Below are positions 1-14,640 of a stretch of DNA of 64,000 bases, one piece after another (within the stretch, counting starts at the first letter, position 1; each line of letters begins with the position of its first letter). The notes beneath the pieces were generated by a model that had not been told where the DNA came from, ran no database searches, and was given only the letters and a program-made list of their open reading frames with translations. Source of the stretch: Steromphala cineraria (lineage: Eukaryota > Mollusca > Gastropoda > Trochida > Trochidae). The translations under genes were made by a program, and so were the position numbers. The stretch lies in assembly GCA_916613615.1 (NCBI GenBank), contig OU744728.1, positions 33,247,950 through 33,311,949 on the forward strand, in the 5' to 3' direction.

Positions 1-3000
1 TCAACACATCAATGGTGGTGTCCAGTAAACATTCATATATGATGGTGCATGGGATAAACACATCAATGGTTGTGTGCAGTAAACATTCATATATGATGGT
101 CCATGGGATCAACACATCAATGGTGGTGTCCAGCAAGCATTCATATATGATGGTGCATGGGATAAACACATCAATGGTGGTGTCCAGTAAACTTTCATAT
201 ATGATGGTGCATGGGATAAACACATCAATGATGGCTTCCAGTAAACTTTCATATATGATGGTGCATGGGATATACACATCAATGGTGGTGTCCAGCAAAT
301 ATTCATATATGATGGTGCATGGGATAAACACATCAATGGTGGTTTCCAGTAAACATTTATATCTGATGGTGCACGGGATCAACACATCAATGGTGGTGTC
401 CAGGACATATTCATATATGATGGTGCATGGGATAAACACATCAATGGTGGTGTCCAGTACATATTCATATATGATGGTGCATGGGATCAACACATCAATG
501 GTTGTGTCCAGTAAACATTCATATATGATGATGCATGGGATAAACACATCAATGGTGGTTTCCAGTACATATTCATATATGATGGCGCATGGGATAAACA
601 CATCAATGGTGGTGTCCAGTAAACATTCATATATGATGGCGCATGGGATAAACACATCAATGTAGGTGTCCAGTACATATTCATATATGATGGTGCATGA
701 GATAAACACATCAAAAGTTGTGTCCAGCACATATTTACATCTGATGGTGCATGAGATAAACACATCAATGATGGTGTCCAGTTAACATTCATATAAGATG
801 GTGCATGGGATAAACACATCAATGGTGGTGTCCAGTAAGCATTCATGTATGATGGTGCATGAGATAAACACATCAATGGTGGTGTCCAGTACATATTCAT
901 ATATGATTGTGCATGGGATAAACACATCAATGGTGGTGTCTAGTAAACATTCATATATGATGGTGCATGAGATAAACACATCAATGGTGGTGTCCAGTAA
1001 ACATTCAGATATGATGGCGCATGGGATAAACACATCAATGGTGTTGTCCAGTAAGCATTCATATATGATGGTGCATGGGATAAACACATCAATGGTGGTG
1101 TCCAGTAAACTTTCATATATGATGGTGCATGGGATAAACACATCATCGGTTGTGTCCAGTAAACATTCATATATGATGGTGCATGGGATAAACACATCAA
1201 GGGTGGTGTCCAGTAAACTTTCATATATGATGGTGCATGGGATAAACACATCAAGGGTGGTGTCCAGTAAACTTTCATATATGATGGTGCATGGGATAAA
1301 CACATCAATGGTGGTGTCCAGTAAATATTCATATATGATGGTGCATGGGATAAACACATCAATGGTGGTTTCCAGTAAACATTTATATCTGATGGTGCAC
1401 GGGATCAACACATCAATGGTGGTGTCCAGTACATATTCATATATGATGGTGCATGGGATGAACACATCAATGGTTGTGTCCAGTAAACATTCATATATGA
1501 TGATGCATGGGATAAACACATCAATGATGGTGTCCAGTAAACATTCATATATGATGGCCATGGGATAAACACATCAATGGTGGTGTCCAGTACATATTAA
1601 TATATGATGGTGCATGAGATAAACACATCAATGGTGGTTTCAAGTACATATTCATATATGATGGTGCATGGGATAAACACATCAATGGTTGTGTCCAGTA
1701 AACATTCATATATGATGGTGCATGGGATAAACACATCAAGGGTGGTGTCCAGTAAACTTTCATATATGATGGTGCATGGGATAAACACATCAAGGGTGGT
1801 GTCCAGTAGACTTTCATATATGATGGTGCATGGGATCAACACATCAATGGTGGTGTCCAGTAAACATTCATATATGATGATGCATGGGATAAACACATCA
1901 ATGGTGGTTTCAAGTACATATTCATATATGATGGTGCATGGGATCAACACATCAATGGTGGTGTCCAGTAAAAATTCATATATGATGGTGCATGGGATAA
2001 ACACATCAATGGTGGTTTCCAGTACATATTCATATATGATGGTGCATGGGGTCAACACATCAATGATAGTGTCCAGTACATATTCATATCTGATGGTGCA
2101 TGGGATAAACACATCAATGATGGTTTCCAGTAAACTTTCATATATGATGGTGCATGGGATAAACACATCAATGGTGGTGTCCAGCAAACTTTCATATATG
2201 ATGGTGCATGGGATAAACACATCAATGGTGGTGTCCAGTAAATATTCATATATGATGGTGTATGGGATCAACACATCAATGGTGGTGTCCTGTAAACTTT
2301 CGTATATGATGATGCATGGGATAAACACATCAATGGTGGATTCCAGCACATATTCATATATGATGGTGCATGGGATAAACACATCAATGGTGGTGTCCAG
2401 TAAACTTTCATATATGATGGTGCATGGGATCAACACATCAATGGTGGATTCCAGTACATATTCATATATGATGGTGCATGGGATAAACACATCAATGGTG
2501 GTGTCCAGTACATATTCATGTATGATGGTGCATGGGATAAACACATCAATGGTGGTGTCCAGTACATATTCATGTATGATGGTGCATGGGATAAACACAT
2601 CAATGGTGGTGTCCAGTAAATATTCATATATGATGGTGCATGGGATAAACACATCAATGGTGGTTTCCAGTAAACATTTATATCTGATGGTGCACGGGAT
2701 CAACACATCAATGGTGGTGTCCAGTACATATTCATATATGATGGTGCATGGGATGAACACATCAATGGTTGTGTCCAGTAAACATTCATATATGATGATG
2801 GATGGGATAAACACATCAATGGTGCTTTCCAGTACATATTCATATATGATGGTGCATGGGATAAACACATCAATGGTGGTGTCCAGTAAACATTCATATA
2901 TGATGGCGCATGGGATAAACACATCAATGGTGGTTTCCAGTACATATTCATATATGATGGTGCATGGGATCAACACATCAATGATGGTGTCCAGTACATA

Positions 3001-6000
3001 TTCATATCTGATGGTGCTCGGGATCACCACATCAATGGTGGTGTCCAGTAAACTTTCATATATGATGGTGCATGGGATCAACACATCAATGGTGGTGTCC
3101 AGTAAACATTCATATATGATGGTGCATGGGATAAACACATCAATGGTGGTTTCCAGTACATATTCATATATGATAGTGCATGGGATAAACACATCGATCA
3201 ACGGCGGTGTCCAGTTAACATTCACATATGATGGTGCATGGGATAAACACATCAATGGTGGTTTCCAGTACATATGCATATATGATGGTGCATGGGATAA
3301 ACACATCAATGGTTGTGTCCAGTAAACATTCATATATGATGATGCATGGGATAAACACATCAATGGTGGTGTCCAGTAAACATTCATATATGATGGTGCA
3401 TGGGATCAACACATCAATGGTGGTGTCCAGTAAGCATTCATATCTGATGGTGCACGGGATAAACACATCAATGGTGGTTTCCAGTACATATTAATATATG
3501 ATGGTGCATGGGATAAACACATCAATGGTTGTGTCCAGTAAACATTCATATATGATGATGCATGGGAGAAACACATCAATGGTGGTTTCCAGTACATATT
3601 CATATATGATGGTGCATGGGATAAACACATCAATGATGGTGTCCAGTAAACATTCATATATGATGGCGCATGGGATAAACACATCAATGGTGGTGTCCAG
3701 TACTTATTAATATATGATGGTGCATGAGATAAACACATCAATGGTGGTTTCCAGTACATATTCATATATGATGGTGCATGAGATAAACACATCAATGGTT
3801 GTGTCCAGTAAACATTCATATATGATGATGCATGAGATAAACACATCAATGGTGGTTTCCAGTACATATTCATATATGATGGTGCATGGGATAAACACAT
3901 CAATGATTGTGTCCAGTATACATTCATATATGATGGCGCATGGGATAAACACATCAATGGTTGTGTCCAGTACATATTCACATATGATGGTGCATGAGAT
4001 AAACACATCAATGATGGTGTCCAGTAAACATTCATATATGATGGTGCATGGGATCAACACATCAATGGTGGTGTCCAGTAAACATTCATATATGATGGTG
4101 CATGGGATCAACACATCAATGGTGGTGTCCAGTAAACATTCATTTATGATGGCGCATGGGATAAACACATCAATGGTGGTGTCCAGTACATATTCATATA
4201 TGATGGTGCATGTGATAAACACATCAATGGTTTTGTCCAGTAAACATTCATATATGATGATGCATGGGATAAACACATCAATGGTGGTTTCCAGTACATA
4301 TTCATATATGATGGTGCATGGGATAAACACATCAATGGTGGTGTCCAGTAAACATTCATATATGATGGCGCATGGGATAAACACATCAATGGTGGAGTCC
4401 AGTACATATTCATATATGATGATGCATGAGATAAACACATCAATGGTTGTGTCCAGTACATATTCACATATGATGGTGCATGAGATAAACACATCAATGA
4501 TGGTGTCAAGTTAACATTGATTTAAGATGGTGCAAGGGATCAACACATCAATGGTGGTGTCCAGTACATATTCATATATGATGGTGCATGGGATAAACAC
4601 ATCAATGGTTGTGTCCAGTAAACATTCATATATGATGATGCATGGGAGAAACACATCAATGGTGGTTTCCAGTACATATTCATATATGATTGTGCATGGG
4701 ATAAACACATCAATGATGGTGTCCAGTAAACATTCATATATGATGGCGCATGGGATAAACACATCAATGGTGGTGTCCAGTACTTATTAATATATGATGG
4801 TGCATGAGATAAACACATCAATGGTGGTTTCCAGTACATATTCATATATGATGGTGCATGGGATAAACACATCAATGGTTGTGTCCAGTAAACATTCATA
4901 TTTGATGATGCATGGGATAAACACATCAATGGTGGTGTCCAGTACATATTCATATTTGATGGTGCATGGGATAAACATATCAATGATGGTGTCCAGTATA
5001 CATTCATATATGATGGCGCATGGGATAAACACATCAATGGTTGTGTCCAGTACATATTCACATATGATGGTGCATGAGATAAACACATCAATGATGGTGT
5101 CCACTTAACATTCATATAAGATGATGCATGGGATAAACACATCAATGGTGGTGTCCAGTAAGCATTCATATATGATCGTGCATGGGATAAACACACCAAT
5201 GGTGGTGTCCAGTAAGCTTTCATATATGATGGTGCATGGGATCAACACATCAAAGGTGGTGTCCAAAAAACATTCATATATGATGGTGCATGGGATCAAC
5301 ACATCAATGGTGGTGTCCAGTAAACATTCATATATGATGGTGCATGGGATAAACACATCAATGGTGGTTTCCAGTACATATTCATATATGATGGTGCATG
5401 GGATCAACACATCAATGAAGGCGTCCAGTACATATTCATATATGATGGTGCATGAGCTAAATACATCAAAGGTGGTGTCCAGTAAACATTCATATATGAT
5501 GGTGCATGGGATCAACACATCAATGGTGGTGTCCTGTAAACTTTCATATATGATGGTGCATGGGATAAACACATCAATGGTGGTGTCCAGTACATATTCA
5601 TATATGATGGTGCATGGGATAAACACGACAATGGTGGTGTCCAGTACATATTCATATATGATGGTGCATGGGATAAACACATCAATGGTGGTGTCCTGTA
5701 AACTTTCATATGTGATGGTGCATGGGATAAACACATCAATGGTGGTTTCCAGTACATATTCATATATGATGGTGCATGGGATAAACACATCAATGGTGGT
5801 GTCCAGTAAGCATTCATATATGATGGTGCATGGGATAAACACACCAATGGTGGTGTCCAGTAAACATTCATATATGATGGTGCATGGGATCAACACATCA
5901 ATGGTGGTGTCCAGTAAACATTCATATATGATGGTGCATGGGATAAACACATCAATGGTGGTTTCCAGTACATATTCATATATGATGGTGCATGGGATCA

Positions 6001-9000
6001 ACACATCAATGAAGGTGTCCAGTACATATTCATATATGATGGTGCATGAGATAAACACATCAAAGGTGGTGTCCAGTAAACATACATATATGATGGTGCA
6101 TTGGATCAACACATCAATGGTGGTGTCCTGTAAACTTTCATATATGATGGTACATGGGATAAACACATCAATGGTGGTGTCCAGTACATATTCATATATG
6201 ATGGTGCATGGGATAAACACATCAATGGTGGTGTCCAGTACATATTCATATATAATGGTGCATGGGATAAACACATCAATGGTGGTGTCCAGTACATATT
6301 CATATATGATGGTGCATGGGATCAACACATCAATAGTGTTGTCCTGTAAACTTTCATATATGATGGTGCATGAGATAAACACATCAATGGTGGTGTCCAG
6401 TACATATTCATATATGATGGTGCATGGGATAAACACATCAATGGTTGTGTCCAGTAAACATTCATATATGATGATGCATGGGATAAACACATCAATGGTG
6501 GTTTCCAGTACATATTCATATATGATGGTGCATGAGATAAACACATCAATGGTGGTGTCCAGTACATATTCATATATGATGTTGCATGGGATAAACACAT
6601 CAATGGTTGTGTCCAGTAAACATTCATATATGATGATGCATGGGATAAACACATCAATGGTGGTTTCCAGTATATATTCATATATGATGGTGCATGGGAT
6701 GAACACATCAATGGTGGTTTCCAGTAAACATTCATATATGATGGCCCATGGGATAAACACATCAATGATGGTGTCCAGTACATATTCATATATGATGGTG
6801 CATGGGATAAACACATCAATGGTGGTTTCCAGTACATATTCATATATGATGGTGCATGGGATAAACACATCAATGGTGGTGTCCAGTAAACATTCAGATA
6901 TGATGGCGCATGGGATAAACACATCAATGGTGGTGTCCAGTAATCATTCATATATGATGGTGCATGAGATAAACACATCAATGGTGGTGTCCAGTAAACA
7001 TTCAGATATGATGGCGCATGGGATAAACACATCAATGGTGGTGTCCAGTAATCATTCATATATGATGGTGCATGAGATAAACACATCAATGGTGGTGTCC
7101 AGTAAACATTCAGATATGATGGCGCATGGGATAAACACATCAATGGTGGTGTCCAGTAAACATTCAGATATGATGGCGCATGGGATAAACACATCTATGG
7201 TGGTGTCCAGTAATCATTCAAATATGATCGTGCATTGGATAAACACATCAATGGTTGTGTCCAGTAAACATTCATATGATGGTGCATGAGATAAACATAT
7301 CAATGGTGGTGTCCAGTAAACATTCATATGATGATGCATGGGATAAACACATCAATGGTGGTTTCCAGTTCATATTCATATATGATGGTGCATGAGATAA
7401 ACACATCAATAATGGTGTCAAGTTAACATTGATATAAGATGGTGCATGGGATCAACACATCAATGGTGGTGTCCAGTACATATTCATATATGATGGTGCA
7501 TGGGATAAACACATTAATGGTTGTGTCCAGTAAACATTCATATATGATGATGCATGGGAGAAACACATCAATGGTGGTTTCCAGTACATATTCATATATG
7601 ATGGTGCATGGGATAAACACATCAATGATGGTGTCCAGTAAACATTCATATATGATGGCCATGGGATAAACACATCAATGGTGGTGTCCAGTACATATTA
7701 ATATATGATGGTGCATGAGATAAACACATCAATGGTGGTTTCAAGTACATATTCATATATGATGGTGCATGGGATAAACACATCAATGGTTGTGTCCAGT
7801 AAACATTCATATATGATGATGCATGGGATAAACACATCAATGGTGGTTTCCAGTACATATTCATATATGATGGTGCATGGGATAAACACATCAATGATGG
7901 TGTCCAGTATACATTCATATATGATGGCGCATGGGATAAACACATCAATGGTTGTGTCCAGTACATATTCACATATGATGGTGCATGAGATAAACACATT
8001 AATGATGGTGTCCAGTTAACATTCATATAAGATGATGCATGGGATAAACACATCAATGGTGGTGTCCAGTAAGCATTCATATATGATGGTGCATGGGATA
8101 AACACACCAATGGTGGTGTCCAGTAAGCTTTCATATATGATGGTGCATGGGATCAACACATCAATGGTGGTGTCCAGTAAACATTCATATATGATGGTGC
8201 ATGGGATCAACACATCAATGGTGGTGTCCAGTAAACATTCATATATGATGGTGCATGGGATAAACACATCAATGGTGGTTTCCAGTACATATTCATATAT
8301 GATGGTGCATGGGATCAACACATCAATGGTGGTTTCCAGTACATATTCATATATGATGGTGCATGGGATCAACACATCAATGAAGGTGTCCAGTACATAT
8401 TCATATATGATGGTGCATGAGATAACACATCAAAGGTGGTGTCCAGTAAACATTCATATATGATGGTGCATGGGATCAACACATCAATGGTGGTGTCCTG
8501 TAAACTTTCATATATGATTGTGCATGGGATCAACACATCAATGGTGGTGTCCAGTACATATTCATATATGATGGTGCATGGGATAAACACATCAATGGTG
8601 GTGTCCAGTACATATTCATATATGATGGTGCATGGGATAAACACATCAATGGTGGTGTCCAGTACATATTCATATATGATGGTGCATGGGATAAACACAT
8701 CAACGGTGGTGTCCAGTACATATTCATATATGATGGTGCATGGGATAAACACATCAATGGTGGTGTCCTGTAAACTTTCATATATGATGGTGCATGGGAT
8801 AAACACATCAATGGTGGTTTCCAGAACATATTCATATATGATGGTGCATGGGATAAACACATCAATGGTGGTGTCCAGTAAGCATTCATGTATGATGGCG
8901 CATGGGATAAACACATCAATGGTGGTGTCCAGTAAACATTCATATATGATGGTGCATTGGATCAACACATCAATGGTGGTGTCCAGTAAACATTCATATA

Positions 9001-10754
9001 TGATGGTGCATGGGATCAACACATCAATGGTGGTGTCCAGTAAACATTCATATATGATGGTGCATGGGATAAACACATCAATGGTGGTTTCCAGTACATA
9101 TTCATATATGATGGTGCATGGGATCAACACATCAATGAAGGTGTCCAGTACATATTCATATATGATGGTGCATGAGATAAACACATCAAAGGTGGTGTCC
9201 AGTAAACATTCATATATGATGGTGCATGGGATCAACACATCAATGGTGGTGTCCTGTAAACTTTCATATATGATGGTGCATGGGATAAACACATCAATGA
9301 TGGTGTCCAGTATACATTCATATATGATGGCGCATGGGATAAACACATCAATGGTTGTGTCCAGTACATATTCACATATGATGGTGCATGAGATAAACAC
9401 ATTAATGATGGTGTCCAGTTAACATTCATATAAGATGATGCATGGGATAAACACATCAATGGTGGTGTCCAGTAAGCATTCATATATGATGGTGCATGGG
9501 ATAAACACACCAATGGTGGTGTCCAGTAAGCTTTCATATATGATGGTGCATGGGATCAACACATCAATGGTGGTGTCCAATAAACATTCATATATGATGA
9601 TGCATCGGATAAACACATCAATGGTGGTTTCCAGTACATATTCATATATGATGGTGCATGAGATAAACACATCAATGGTGGTGTCCAGTACATATTCATA
9701 TATGATGGTGCATGGGATAAACACATCAATGGTTGTGTCCAGTAAACATTCATATATGATGATGCATGGGATAAACACATCAATGATGGTGTCCAGTACA
9801 TATTCATATATGATGGTGCATGGGATAAACACATCAATGGTGGTGTCCAGTAAACATTCATATATGATGGTGTATGGGATCAACACATCAATTGTGGTGT
9901 CCAGTAAACATTCATATATGATGGTGCATTGGATAAACACATCAATTGTGATATCCATTAAACACTCATTTATGATGGTGCATGGGATAAACACATCAAT
10001 GGTGGTGTCCAGTACATATTCATATATGATGGTGCATGAGATAAACACATCAATAGTTGTGTCCAGTACATATTCACATATGATGGTGCATGAGATAAAC
10101 ACATCAATGATGGTGTCCAGTCAACATTCATATAAGATGGTGCATGGGATAAACACATCAATGGTGGTGTCCAGTAAGCATTCATGTATGATGGTGCATG
10201 GGATCAACACATCAATGGTGGTGTCCAGTACATATTCATATATGATGGTGCATGGGATCAACACATCAATGGTGCTGTCTAGTAAACATTCATATATGAT
10301 GGTGCATGGGATAAACACATCAATGGTGGTGTCCAGTAAACTTTCATATATGATGGTGCATGGGATCAACACATCAATGGTGGTGTCCAGTAAACATTCA
10401 TATATGACTGTGCATGGGATAAACACATCAATGGTGGTTTCCAGTACATATTCATATATGATGGTGCACGGGCTCACCACATCAATGGTGGTGTCCAGTA
10501 AACTTTCATACATGATGGTGCATGGGATAAACACATCAATGGTGGTGTCCAGTAAACTTTCATATATGATGGTGCATGGGATCAACACATCAATGGTGGT
10601 GTCCAGTAAACATTCATATATGATGGTGCATGTGATTAACACATCAATGGTGGTTTCCAGTACATATTCATATATGATGGTGCATGGGATAAACACATCA
10701 ATGGTGGTGTCCAGTAAACATTCAGATATGATGGCGCATGGGATAAATACATCA

Positions 10755-12685
10755 ATGGTGGTGTCCAGTAATCATTCATATATGATGGTGCATGAGATAA
10801 ACACATCAATGGTGGTGTCCAGTAAACATTCATATATGATGGTGCATGGGATAAACACATCAATGGTGGTGTCCAGTAATCATTCATATATGATGGTGCA
10901 TGAGATAAACACATCAATGATGGTGTCCAGTAAACATTCAGATATGATGGCGCATGGGATAAACACATCAATGGTGGTGTCCAGTAAACATTCAGATATG
11001 ATGGCGCATGGGATAAACACATCAATGGTGGTGTCCAGTAATCATTCATATATGATGGTGCATGAGATAAACACATCAATGGTGGTGTCCAGTAATCATT
11101 CATATATGATGGTGCATGGGACAAACATATCAATGGTTGTGTCCAGTAAACATTCATATATGATGGTGCATGGGATAAACACATCAATGGTGGTGTCCAG
11201 TCATCATTCATATATGATGGTGCATTGGATCAACACATCAATGGTGGTGTCCAGTACATATTCATGTATGATGGTGCATGGGATAAACACATCAATGGTG
11301 GTGTCCAGTAAACATTCATATATGATGATGCATGAGATAAACACATCAATGGTGGTTTCCAGTACATATTCATATATGATGGTGCATAGGATCAACACAT
11401 CAATGGTGGTGTCCAGTAAAAATTCATATATGATGGTGCATGGGATCAACACATCAATGGTGGTGTCCAGTAAACATTCATATATGATGGTGCATGAGAT
11501 CAACACATCAATGGTGGTGTCCAGTAAATATTCATATATGATGGTGCATGGGATAAACACATTAATGGTTGTGTCCAGTAAACATTCATATATGATGGTG
11601 CATGGGATAAACACATCAATGGTGGTGTCCAGTAAATATTCATATATGATGGTGCATGGGATAAACACATCAATGATGGTTTCCAGTAAACATTCATATA
11701 TGATGATGCATGGGATCAACACATCAATGGTGGTGTCCAGTAATCATTCATATATGATGGTGCATGAGATAAACACATCAATGGTGGTGTCCAGTAAACA
11801 TTCATATATGATGGTGCATGGGATAAACACATCAATGGTGGTGTCCAGTAATCATTCATATATGATGGTGCATGAGATAAACACATCAATGATGGTGTCC
11901 AGTAAACATTCAAATATGATGGCGCATGGGATAAACACATCAATGGTGGTGTCCAGTAAACATTCAGATATGATGGCGCATGGGATAAACACATCAATGG
12001 TGGTGTCCAGTAATCATTCATATATGATGGTGCATGAGATAAACACATCAATGGTGGTGTCCAGTAATCATTCATATATGATGGTGCATGGGACAAACAT
12101 ATCAATGGTTGTGTCCAGTAAACATTCATATATGATGGTGCATGGGATAAACACATCAATGGTGGTGTCCAGTAATCATTCATATATGATGGTGCATGGG
12201 ATCAACACATCAATGGTGGTGTCCAGTACATATTCATGTATGATGGTGCATGGGATAAACACATCAATGGTGGTGTCCAGTAAACATTCATATATGATGA
12301 TGCATGAGATAAACACATCAATGGTGGTTTCCAGTACATATTCATATATGATGGTGCATAGGATCAACACATCAATGGTGGTGTCCAGTAAAAATTCATA
12401 TATGATGGTGCATGGGATCAACACATCAATGGTGGTGTCCAGTAAACATTCATATATGATGGTGCATGAGATCAACACATCAATGGTGGTGTCCAGGAAA
12501 TATTCATATGTGATGGTGCATGGGATAAACACATTAATGGTTGTGTCCAGTAAACATTCATATATGATGGTGCATGGGATAAACACATCAATGGTGGTGT
12601 CCAGTAAATATTCATATATGATGGTGCATGGGATAAACACATCAATGATGGTTTCCAGTAAACATTCATATATGATGATGCATGG
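10755..12685. repeat. Two adjacent 972-bp (18-monomer) higher-order units in satellite A
   Basis: Marker variants recur exactly 972 bp apart. GGGACAAACATATC occurs near 11,119 and 12,091, and the AGTAAAAATTC variant near 11,425 and 12,397. The order of variant monomers in about 10,755-11,713 is reproduced in about 11,727-12,685 with few differences. This is a tandem duplication of an 18-monomer block. The outer limits are approximate, set where marker variants stop matching. Confidence 0.85.
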
Positions 12686-14454
12686 GATAAACACATCAAT
12701 GGTGGTTTCCAGTACATATTCATATATGATGGTGCATGGGATCAACACATCAATGGTGGTGTCCAGTAAACATTCATATATGATGGTGCATGAGATAAAC
12801 ACATCAAAGGTGGTGTCCAGTAAACATTCATATATGATGGTGCATGAGATAAACACATCAATGGTGGTGTCCAGTACATATTCATATATGATGGTGCATG
12901 GGATAAACACATCAATGGTTGTGTCCAGTAAACATTCATATATGATGATGCATGGGATAAACACATCAATGGTGCTTTCCAGTACATATTCATATATGAT
13001 GGTGCATGGGATAAACACATCAATGGTGGTGTCCAGTAAACATTCATATATGATGGCGCATGGGATAAACACATCAATGGTGGTGTCCAGTACATATTCA
13101 TATATGATGGTGCATGAGATAAACACATCAATGGTTGTGTCAAGTACATATTCACATATGATGGTGCATGAGATAAACACATCAATGATGGTGTCCAGTT
13201 AACATTCATATAAGATGGTGCATGGGATAAACACATCAATGGTGGTGTCCAGTAAACTTTCATATATGATGGTGCATGGGATCAACACATCAATGGTGGT
13301 GTCCAGTAAACATTCATATATGATGGTGCATGGGATAAACACATCAATGGTTGTTCCAGTACATATTCATATATGATGGTGCATGGGATAAACACATCAA
13401 TGGTGGTGTCCAGTAAACATTCAGATATGATGGCGCATGGGATAAACACATCAATGGTGGTGTCCAGTAAGCATTCATGTATGATGGTGCATGGGATCAA
13501 CACATCAATGGTGGTGTCCAGTACATATTCATATATGATGGTGCATGGGATCAACACATCAACGGTTGTGTCCAGTAAACATTCATATATGATGGTGCAT
13601 GGGATCAACACATCAATGGTGGTGTCCAGTAAATATTCATATATGATGGTGCATGGGATAAACACATCAATGGTGGTTTCCAGTACATATTCATATATGA
13701 TGGTGCATGGGATCAACACATCAATGATAGTGTCCAGTAAATATTCATATATGATGGTGCATGGGATAAACACATCAATGGTGGTTTCCAGTAAACTTTC
13801 ATATCTGATGGTGCACGGGATCAACACATCAATGGTGGTGTCCAGTAAATATTCATATATGATAGTGCTCGGGATCAACACATCAATGGTGGTGTCCAGT
13901 AAACTTTCATATATGATGGTGCATGGGATAAACACATCAATGGTGGTGTCCAGTAAACTTTCATATATGATGGTGCATGGGATCAACACATCAATGGTGG
14001 TGTCCAGTAAACATTCATATATGATGGTGCATGGGATAAACACATCAATGGTTGTTCCAGTACATATTCATATATGATGGTGCATGGGATAAACACATCA
14101 ATGGTGGTGTCCAGTAAACATTCAGATATGATGGCGCATGGGATAAACACATCAATGGTGGTGTCCAGTACATATTCATATATGATGGTGCATGGGATAA
14201 ACACATCAATGGTGGTGTCCAGTAAACATTCATATATGATGGTGCATGGGATAAACACATCAATGGTGGTGTCCAGTAAACATTCAGATATGATGGCGCA
14301 TGGGATAAACACATCAATGGTGGTGTCCAGTACATATTCATATATGATGGTGCATGAGATAAACACATCAATGGTTGTGTCCAGTACATATTCACATATG
14401 ATGGTGCATGAGATAAACACATCAATGATGGTGTCCATTTAACATTCATATAAG

Positions 14455-14640
14455 ATGGTGCATGGGATAAACACATTAATGGTGGTGTCCAGTAAGCATT
14501 CCTATATGATGGTGCATGGGATCAACACATCAATGGTGGTGTACAGTAAGCATTCATATATGATGGTGCATGGGATAAACACATTAATGGTGGTGTCCAG
14601 TAAACATTCATATATGATGGTGCATGGGGTCAATACATCT
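14455..14640. repeat. Satellite A block duplicated about 13.5 kb away (near 27,948-28,133)
   Basis: Rare variants GCATTCCTATATGATGG (14,496 and 27,989) and CAATACATCTATGG (14,631 and 28,124) recur in the same order at a constant offset of 13,493 bp. Downstream the two regions keep a related monomer order (GTACAGTAAGC, TCATTGGTGGTATCC) but differ by inserted monomers. This indicates copying of a multi-monomer block over a long distance within the array, rather than only between neighbours. Confidence 0.75.
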
